Source: Anaerolineae bacterium
GTDB lineage: Bacteria; Chloroflexota; Anaerolineae; Anaerolineales; Villigracilaceae
Direction: 5' to 3'
Length of the DNA stretch: 10,922 nucleotides
Assembly (NCBI GenBank): GCA_003524705.1
Contig: DQGV01000067.1
Location: forward strand, 466 to 11,387
How positions within the stretch are numbered: position 1 is the first letter of the stretch; each line of letters begins with the position of its first letter. The notes below the pieces were generated by a model that saw only the letters and a list, made by a program, of their open reading frames with translations, was not told the DNA's origin and did no database searches. The translations under genes were made by a program, and so were the position numbers. Shown here in pieces: positions 6,851 to 10,922 of the stretch.

Positions 6851-8440
6851 ATGAGCGAAGACCTGCATGACTCTCAAACGCAAATTGATATATTCGCCAG
6901 ATTGGGTAAAGACCTGGCAAGCACTACCCATGCCGAAACCGCCGCATGGACTATTCTTGATGCCGCAGATCAATTAATTGGTTGGGACGCCTGTTATCTA
7001 ATTTTGTATGACCCTGAAAAACCAAACAAACCGCGTCCATTATTAACCGTTGATACCATTGACGGGAAGCGTGTTGTTCAGAAAGGTGCCGCACCAGATA
7101 AACCCAGTGAAAACATGCTCAAAGCCATACAGCAGGGTGGCTTTTTATCTTTGTATCACAAACACTTTGATATTGAACCAGCATTATCTTTTGGAGATTA
7201 TAAAAAGAGGACACTCTCACAATTGTTTGTGCCAGTCGTCAGTGGCGCAAGAACCATTGGCGTGCTTTCGATTCAAAGTTATGAATCCCATGCTTATCAG
7301 AATGACCAACTTGATTTATTAAATAACTTGGCTAGTCATTGCGCAGGTGCTTTAGAAAGAATTTGGGCGCAAGAAGCTCTCACTGATTTGGTAGAACGAC
7401 TAAAAGTGTTCCATAAGGCTGTCGGTGAAATTAACGCCAGTTTAGATGTTGAACGAGTTTGTCAGGTGGTTTATGAAACTGTTATCAAGGTCATGGCTTG
7501 TGATGATTTCGTGGTGGATGGTTATGATTCAAAAACAAATGAAATCATTCCTATTTTTGCAATTGAACATCCGGGCAGGCGCGTCTATACTAAAAAATAT
7601 CTTGCCGACCATGGCTTAGCCGGTGAAATTGTACGCGCCAAAAAACCAATCTTATTTAATAGTGTGCAAGAAATGGATAATAGCAGTATTCAATTTGAAT
7701 TTTACGGCTCTCAAATTGATGATGACCCAACCGAGTCAATTTTGGCTGTACCGATGATGTTACATGGTGAAATTTATGGCATGATTTCTGCTCAGGCATA
7801 TAAAAAAGATGCCTACAACCATGATGACTTGTATTTGTTGGAAGTACTAGCCTCTCACGCCACAATTGCGATTGAAAACGCCCGCCTCTTTGACTCAGTT
7901 CAACAGGCGGCATACACTGATGCATTAACTTCCATTTTGAATCGGAGAAGGTTTTATGAGCTTGCTGAAATTGAGTTTGAACACGCAAAAGAATCAAAAC
8001 AGCCACTCGCAATTATTATGATAGACGTTGATGATTTCAAAAAATTTAACGACCAACATGGTCATAAAGTGGGTGATTTTGTTCTGACACAAATTGCTGA
8101 AATTTGTAAATCATCTCTGCGCGGAAATGATATCTTCGGTAGGTTAGGCGGGGAGGAATTTGCATTAGTTCTACCAAACACAGCATACCAAAACGCATTA
8201 GAAGTCGCACATCGTTTATGCGAACAAATCAATCAACTAGATTTCAATCACGCCCTTAAACAATTTGATAAAACCAAAAATTTATTTCAAGCAGATTATT
8301 TGCTAAATGTCAGTGTCAGCATTGGTCTAGCCATGTATGACGAAACCTGCAAGAATTTAGACATTTTGATAGACCACGCCGACCAAGCCATGTACAAAGC
8401 CAAGCATTCAGGCAGAAATCAAGTGCATGTGTGGGGGTAG
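6851..8440 (+). CDS. GAF-GAF-GGDEF diguanylate cyclase
   Basis: This 529-residue protein should make the second messenger cyclic di-GMP from two GTP in response to a signal sensed by its GAF domains. No signal peptide or membrane helix is seen, so it is cytoplasmic. Two GAF-type sensor domains are inferred at about 12-170 and 183-345; each ends in the usual helix before the next domain (for example LASHATIAIENARLF at 333-347). The GGDEF domain runs from about 352 to 528, with TDALTSILNRRRF (356-368), the metal-binding IDVDDFKKFND (391-401) and the active-site GGEEF (433-437). An RxxD product-inhibition site (Arg424-Asp427) lies exactly five residues before GGEEF, so feedback inhibition is expected. 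The GAF ligands are unknown. It starts 45 bases after the methyltransferase gene with only a weak ribosome binding site. Its end lies 23 bases from the end of the opposing transporter gene, with no clear terminator between. Confidence 0.92.
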   Translation: MSEDLHDSQTQIDIFARLGKDLASTTHAETAAWTILDAADQLIGWDACYLILYDPEKPNKPRPLLTVDTIDGKRVVQKGAAPDKPSENMLKAIQQGGFLSLYHKHFDIEPALSFGDYKKRTLSQLFVPVVSGARTIGVLSIQSYESHAYQNDQLDLLNNLASHCAGALERIWAQEALTDLVERLKVFHKAVGEINASLDVERVCQVVYETVIKVMACDDFVVDGYDSKTNEIIPIFAIEHPGRRVYTKKYLADHGLAGEIVRAKKPILFNSVQEMDNSSIQFEFYGSQIDDDPTESILAVPMMLHGEIYGMISAQAYKKDAYNHDDLYLLEVLASHATIAIENARLFDSVQQAAYTDALTSILNRRRFYELAEIEFEHAKESKQPLAIIMIDVDDFKKFNDQHGHKVGDFVLTQIAEICKSSLRGNDIFGRLGGEEFALVLPNTAYQNALEVAHRLCEQINQLDFNHALKQFDKTKNLFQADYLLNVSVSIGLAMYDETCKNLDILIDHADQAMYKAKHSGRNQVHVWG

Positions 8441-8463
8441 ATATATAATACACCTTTTAGCCA

Positions 8464-9411
8464 TTATTCATACGGACCAAAAGTCTCTTTAGGCAAACTG
8501 GGTGGGCGAATCCATGAGAACCAGCCGGTCTTTCCGCTGTGAGGTGGAGGGGTAGGGTTTTCGTACATGACGAGAATAAGGCTGACACTAAGTCCAAGCG
8601 CGCCGAGCCACTGTGTCAATGACAAATTTTCTCCAAGCAAGAGATTGCTGAAAAAGATAGCAATTAACAATTCGGCAAGACCTAATAAAGCAGTTTGCAT
8701 GCCGCCAATTTTTTTTACACCAAGAAACAAAGCGATGCGTGAAAATACAGTCACAAATGTTAATCCAATCACGGGCAACCAAGATACGTCTGATGCTGGG
8801 AGTGCGCGGTCAAAAATCAGGTAAGCGGGTATGACGATGGCGCTCATTGAAATTAACGTGTACAGAGCAACGGTAGGTGCTGGCACTTCATACAACACGC
8901 GTTGATTAATGGGTAAATGCAAAGCATACATCATAGCGCCAATTAGCATCATAATGACGCCAATAAAGTCTACTTGTTTATCTGGGACACTTGTGAGTAA
9001 TAACACGGCAATGGCGGCGAGTATGATTCTAAAAACAGTTAACCGACTGGGAGGTTGATGGTCTAGGGCGAGCCAAATGGCTACAAAAAATGGATATAAC
9101 GAATATAACAATTGACCTACACTAGCATCTAATCTTTCTAACGCAAGATAATAGAATATAGAACCAAATCCGTTAATTGCGCCTGCAAGTATACAACCTA
9201 CTAAACCAATCGGAAAAATGTATAAGTAGCGACGATAAAAAATCAATATCCCCAAAAACATAATGCTAGCGGCAAAACCTGTGCGTAATGCAACAACTTC
9301 CAGTGGTGAAAATCCATAAGTGATGGCGAGTTTCCCAAATACGGGAGCCATACCTAAAAATAATGCTGAACTAAAAGCCGCTGTGATTCCGGCAGTTTGT
9401 TTATTTAACAA
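8464..9411 (-). CDS. EamA/DMT-family membrane transporter
   Basis: This 315-residue inner-membrane protein has about ten hydrophobic helices arranged as two EamA repeats (about 8-140 and 149-283). Typical family blocks are ALERLDASVGQLLYSLYPFF at 90-109 in the first half and MQTALLGLAELLIAIFFSN at 238-256 in the second. A short hydrophilic, proline-rich tail follows (about 285-315). Family members export amino acids or other metabolites; RhtA exports threonine and homoserine. The gene lies 55 bases downstream of a threonine-synthase-like gene on the same strand, so export of a related amino acid is possible but unproven. Translation starts at TTG: an in-frame stop lies just upstream, AAAGG is 9 bases ahead, and the next ATG (residue 21) would cut the first helix. 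Confidence 0.88.
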   Translation of the reverse strand: MLNKQTAGITAAFSSALFLGMAPVFGKLAITYGFSPLEVVALRTGFAASIMFLGILIFYRRYLYIFPIGLVGCILAGAINGFGSIFYYLALERLDASVGQLLYSLYPFFVAIWLALDHQPPSRLTVFRIILAAIAVLLLTSVPDKQVDFIGVIMMLIGAMMYALHLPINQRVLYEVPAPTVALYTLISMSAIVIPAYLIFDRALPASDVSWLPVIGLTFVTVFSRIALFLGVKKIGGMQTALLGLAELLIAIFFSNLLLGENLSLTQWLGALGLSVSLILVMYENPTPPPHSGKTGWFSWIRPPSLPKETFGPYE

Positions 9412-9420
9412 GAATATCAG

Positions 9421-9425
9421 CCTTT
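9421..9425 (-). promoter_or_regulatory. Ribosome binding site for the EamA gene
   Basis: On the - strand AAAGG lies 9 bases before the TTG at 9411. Together with the in-frame TAA just upstream it fixes this TTG as the most likely start. Confidence 0.5.
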
Positions 9426-9430
9426 GTTAA

Positions 9431-9460
9431 TGAACACAATCTGCGGATGTGTTGTATTCA
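9431..9460 (-). other. Weak hairpin between the PLP-enzyme gene and the EamA gene
   Basis: On the - strand TGAATACAA can pair with TTGTGTTCA (9 pairs, one G-U) around a 12-base loop. There is no T-tract after it, and the stem is AT-rich. It could be a weak processing or attenuation element in a shared transcript, or chance. It occupies most of the 55-base gap between the two genes. Confidence 0.25.
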
Positions 9461-9466
9461 TTTCTG

Positions 9467-10922
9467 TTACTTAATGAGTGATTTTACTTCTTCGAGGAAC
9501 TCATCATTCAAAAAGTCACCTTTTTGTAACAAAGCTTGGATATGCCCTCCTAAACGACTTTTTTCATCAGGAGTTAGTTCTTTTGCTGTCACTACAATCA
9601 CTGGGATAGCAGAAGTCTCTTGTTTTTTACGAAGTTCTTCGATGACGGTGAAGCCATCCATTTCAGGCATCATTAAGTCAATCACTACTAAATCGGGTAA
9701 TTCACTTTGGATTAATTCAAGCCCTTCACGTCCATTGGCGGCTTCTAAAATGGTGAAGTTACCTTGTGATTGTAAAATGCGCCGAATCAAACGGCGTGCT
9801 TCGGTTGTATCTTCTACAATCACAATTCGTGGGAATCTTTCTGGAGCAACTTCCGTCAGGGCTGAAAGTAAACCTTCCTGAGGTGTTTCTGTTGATGGGA
9901 ACTTAACATCGCGTGACCAGTTATCACCTAAGACGATCGGTTCAGCTGGTAAGGTGTGACCTGTGCAATTGACCACGACAGTATCGCTCGGTTTGATAAC
10001 TCCGGCACGAATCAATTTGAATAAGCCGGCAAATGCCACACCTGCGGCAGGTTCGGCAGAAATCCCTTCCATTTTTGCTAACACATGCATGGCACGATGA
10101 GCATCTTCATCGCTGACGCTTTCAAAGACGCCGTTGGTATTATTTACATAAGCACGTAAAAACTCATAAGCTCGTCCGGGGTCACCAGTGGCTAAGGTTT
10201 CAATTCTTGTTTTTGGATTAAGCACCGGCTCAGCTTTTTCTAATCCTTTTTTCCAACTGTCAACCATTGGCGCACAGCCTTCAGTTTGAATAGGTGCAAA
10301 AGCTGGGATTTTATCCGTCCAACCCATTTGTTGCATTTCACGAAAACCTTTATATACACCAATCGGACCCATACCGCCGCTGATAGCTTGCACATACCAA
10401 TCTGGTGTGCGCCATGGCGTTGATTCGCCTTCACCTTGAATGGTGGTGAGTTGTTCCGAGATTTCAAATGCAATCGTTTTCATTGCTTCAATAGATGTAA
10501 TCGTGCGTGCGCCCATATCTAAATATAATTTTCGCTGACGAGCAAATTCAGCCGCCACTTGTTTACATTGATCATACGAGCCGGTGATTTTAATCACTTG
10601 ACTGCCATACAATGCGATTTCACGCATCTTAACTCCGGGCACAAGGCTGGTGACGAAAGCCCAAAGCTTCATCCCTGCGCGAGAAGCATACGCGGAATAA
10701 GCAATTGCCACGTTCCCGGTTGAAGCGGCGACCAATTCTGTAATGCCGGCTTCTTTTAATGCCGCAATCGTCACTGCCGCTTGGCGGTCTTTGAACGAAG
10801 CCGTCGGTCCTTGGCGTTCATCTTTGATGTAAATGTTTGGGCAACCAAGCATCATCCCCAAATTTACGGCGCGAACTAATGGTGTGTTGCCTTCACCCAA
10901 TGAAAGGCTGATGTTTGGGTTT
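9467..10922 (-). CDS. Threonine-synthase-like PLP enzyme fused to a CheY-like receiver domain (5' end cut by window)
   Basis: The frame is open to the window edge, so the N-terminus is missing. A TTG at 10900 is only an internal codon: upstream residues NPNISLS continue the family pattern before LGEGNTPL. Residues below are numbered from that codon. The first part (to about 328) is a fold-type II PLP enzyme of the threonine synthase family, with SFKDR (Lys37, PLP Schiff base), STGN (60-63) for the cofactor phosphate region, GGMG (175-178), and NCTGHTLP (311-318). Threonine synthase turns O-phosphohomoserine into threonine; related members such as cysteate synthase cannot be excluded. After a linker (about 329-356) comes a full receiver domain to residue 477: Glu363-Asp364, phospho-acceptor Asp408 in VVIDLMMPEMDG, Thr438 and Lys460. 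All phosphorylation residues are present. No DNA-binding or enzymatic output follows the receiver. An EamA transporter gene lies downstream on the same strand. Confidence 0.88.
   Translation of the reverse strand, partial: NPNISLSLGEGNTPLVRAVNLGMMLGCPNIYIKDERQGPTASFKDRQAAVTIAALKEAGITELVAASTGNVAIAYSAYASRAGMKLWAFVTSLVPGVKMREIALYGSQVIKITGSYDQCKQVAAEFARQRKLYLDMGARTITSIEAMKTIAFEISEQLTTIQGEGESTPWRTPDWYVQAISGGMGPIGVYKGFREMQQMGWTDKIPAFAPIQTEGCAPMVDSWKKGLEKAEPVLNPKTRIETLATGDPGRAYEFLRAYVNNTNGVFESVSDEDAHRAMHVLAKMEGISAEPAAGVAFAGLFKLIRAGVIKPSDTVVVNCTGHTLPAEPIVLGDNWSRDVKFPSTETPQEGLLSALTEVAPERFPRIVIVEDTTEARRLIRRILQSQGNFTILEAANGREGLELIQSELPDLVVIDLMMPEMDGFTVIEELRKKQETSAIPVIVVTAKELTPDEKSRLGGHIQALLQKGDFLNDEFLEEVKSLIK

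Noticed and set aside
8441..8463. Bidirectional terminator between the convergent diguanylate cyclase and EamA genes
   Set aside because: The 23 bases are AT-rich but contain no convincing stem with a T-tract on either strand.
9447..9881. 144-codon open frame on the + strand
   Set aside because: It lies antisense to the receiver domain, whose conserved residues show that the - strand frame is the real gene. Its translation shows no recognisable motif.

Overview
The window looks like the chromosome of a free-living bacterium with an AT-leaning genome. It carries bacterial housekeeping, transport and signalling genes and no phage, plasmid or transposase genes. Several features suggest a member of the Chloroflexota (Anaerolineae-like): the fused permease/ATPase of the peptide transporter, the GAF-GAF-GGDEF protein, palindromic intergenic repeats of the 'GTCATTCTGAGC' type and CTCTGTG-type short repeats. 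This placement is an inference from general style, not from a marker gene.

Region 1 (1-5926, + strand) is a complete peptide/oligopeptide-type (Dpp/Opp) ABC importer. It consists of a family-5 solute-binding lipoprotein, an inner-membrane permease of the DppB type, one polypeptide that fuses a DppC-type permease to a DppD-type ATPase, and a separate DppF-type ATPase. The last three genes are packed tightly (2-bp gap, then a 4-bp ATGA overlap). The lipoprotein gene is set apart by a 120-bp spacer with two strong hairpins, and a third strong hairpin lies just ahead of its ribosome binding site. Expression of the binding protein therefore looks tuned separately from the membrane parts.

Region 2 (5927-8440, + strand) begins with a palindromic repeat that almost fills the gap after the transporter. 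Next comes a SpoU/TrmH-family RNA 2'-O-methyltransferase, then a soluble diguanylate cyclase with two GAF domains, an intact GGEEF active site and an intact RxxD inhibitory site.

Region 3 (8464-10922, - strand) converges on region 2. It contains a threonine-synthase-like PLP enzyme whose C-terminus carries a complete CheY-like receiver domain, and its own N-terminus is cut by the window edge. Downstream on the same strand is an EamA/DMT-family membrane transporter with a TTG start.

The most unusual item is the fusion of a PLP amino-acid enzyme to a phospho-receiver domain. It suggests direct phosphorylation control, or scaffolding, of an amino-acid biosynthetic step. The EamA family includes the threonine/homoserine exporter RhtA, so the neighbouring transporter could handle the product, but this is a hypothesis. 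No tRNA, rRNA, CRISPR array, insertion sequence or origin was seen.
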